Source: Actinomycetota bacterium (GTDB lineage Bacteria; Actinomycetota; AC-67). From it: DNA of 8,751 bases. A program made the position numbers and the translations under genes. Shown here in pieces: positions 8,610 through 8,751 of this stretch. The stretch lies in contig VAYV01000100.1 in NCBI GenBank assembly GCA_005883175.1, positions 1 through 8,751 on the forward strand. Reading direction: 5' to 3'. The notes beneath the pieces are model-generated. The model did no database searches. It was not told the DNA's origin and saw only the letters and a list, made by a program, of their open reading frames with translations. Within the stretch, counting starts at the first letter, position 1, and every line of letters begins with the position of its first letter.

Positions 8610-8638
8610 TGAAGAGGGGCCCGTCGGGCCCCTCTTCA
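8610..8638. terminator. Strong intrinsic terminator, probably bidirectional
   Basis: A perfect 13-bp stem (8610-8622 with 8626-8638) has a 3-nt loop. It begins 17 nt after the stop codon of the right-hand minus-strand gene, followed on that strand by TGTTTCAG. On the plus strand the tail is richer in T (CTTTGTCTT), so it could also stop a plus-strand transcript coming from the mazG upstream region. Confidence 0.85.
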
Positions 8639-8655
8639 CTTTGTCTTGATGTTTT

Positions 8656-8751
8656 CTAGGGCGAGGTGGTCGGCTCGGGCAGCGTCAGCCCAGGCGCCGG
8701 AGACTGGCTGGGCGACTCGCCGGGCGCGGGCCGGAAGAACTGGTGCCCGAC
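8656..8751 (-). CDS. C-terminal end of an unidentified protein with a Pro/Ser-rich tail (5' end beyond window)
   Basis: A 31-codon open frame runs from the right edge to TAG at 8656. The residues are Pro-, Ser- and Thr-rich (PAPGESPSQSPAPG, ending PEPTTSP), like the disordered tail of an exported or lipid-anchored actinobacterial protein. The strong terminator just downstream supports a real gene end. In actinobacteria a SurA/PrsA-like peptidyl-prolyl isomerase or mfd often precedes mazG; the tail fits the former better, but this is context only and no domain is visible. Confidence 0.6.
   Translation of the reverse strand, partial: VGHQFFRPAPGESPSQSPAPGLTLPEPTTSP

Overview
The window is GC-rich DNA from a high-GC Gram-positive bacterium, most likely a deep-branching member of the Actinomycetota known from metagenomes. 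Every supported gene lies on the minus strand. The core order in the direction of transcription is mazG, a small nitrobindin-type gene, eno, ftsB/divIC-like, [S1-domain gene], DUF501, ppx/gppA. This matches the Mycobacterium tuberculosis order Rv1021 (mazG), Rv1022 (lpqU), Rv1023 (eno), Rv1024 (FtsB-like), Rv1025 (DUF501), Rv1026 (ppx2), recalled from memory. There are two differences: a nitrobindin-type gene occupies the lpqU slot, and a YabR-like S1-domain gene sits between ftsB and DUF501. Start sites with a TANNNT hexamer 7 to 8 nt upstream and no good Shine-Dalgarno also suit an actinobacterium.

Layout from right to left, which is the direction of transcription. At 8656-8751 is the Pro/Ser-rich C-terminal end of an unidentified protein, followed by a strong terminator hairpin (8610-8638). 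A 296-nt stretch with no clear gene follows (8314-8609). It holds a perfect 12-bp inverted repeat (8394-8405 with 8476-8487) whose arms carry a ribosome-binding sequence on both strands. Then come mazG (8313-7144), a nitrobindin-type gene broken by an internal deletion and frameshift (7147-6769), enolase (6716-5436) and an FtsB/DivIC-like division protein (5439-5011). A short S1-domain gene (4910-4542) follows, with its own promoter (TTGACC, 18 nt, TAGCAT), a hairpin at the predicted 5' end of its mRNA and its own terminator. DUF501 (4448-3924) and an exopolyphosphatase/GppA-type phosphatase (3924-2995) overlap by one base. Finally come two related secreted or membrane-anchored proteins (2829-1744 and 1689 to beyond the left edge). 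They share a TIM-barrel-like, glycoside-hydrolase-like domain and are clearly paralogues.

Together the core genes are housekeeping: nucleotide-pool cleaning (MazG), glycolysis (Eno), septum formation (FtsB-like), a probable translation-linked RNA-binding protein (S1) and polyphosphate or (p)ppGpp turnover (Ppx/GppA). The two left-hand genes are an accessory cell-surface pair. I found no mobile element, CRISPR array, tRNA or rRNA, and no convincing unknown multi-gene system. The points most worth a second look are the self-contained S1 cassette, the broken nitrobindin, the tandem paralogues with a shared variant of the GH18 active-site motif, and the structured region upstream of mazG.
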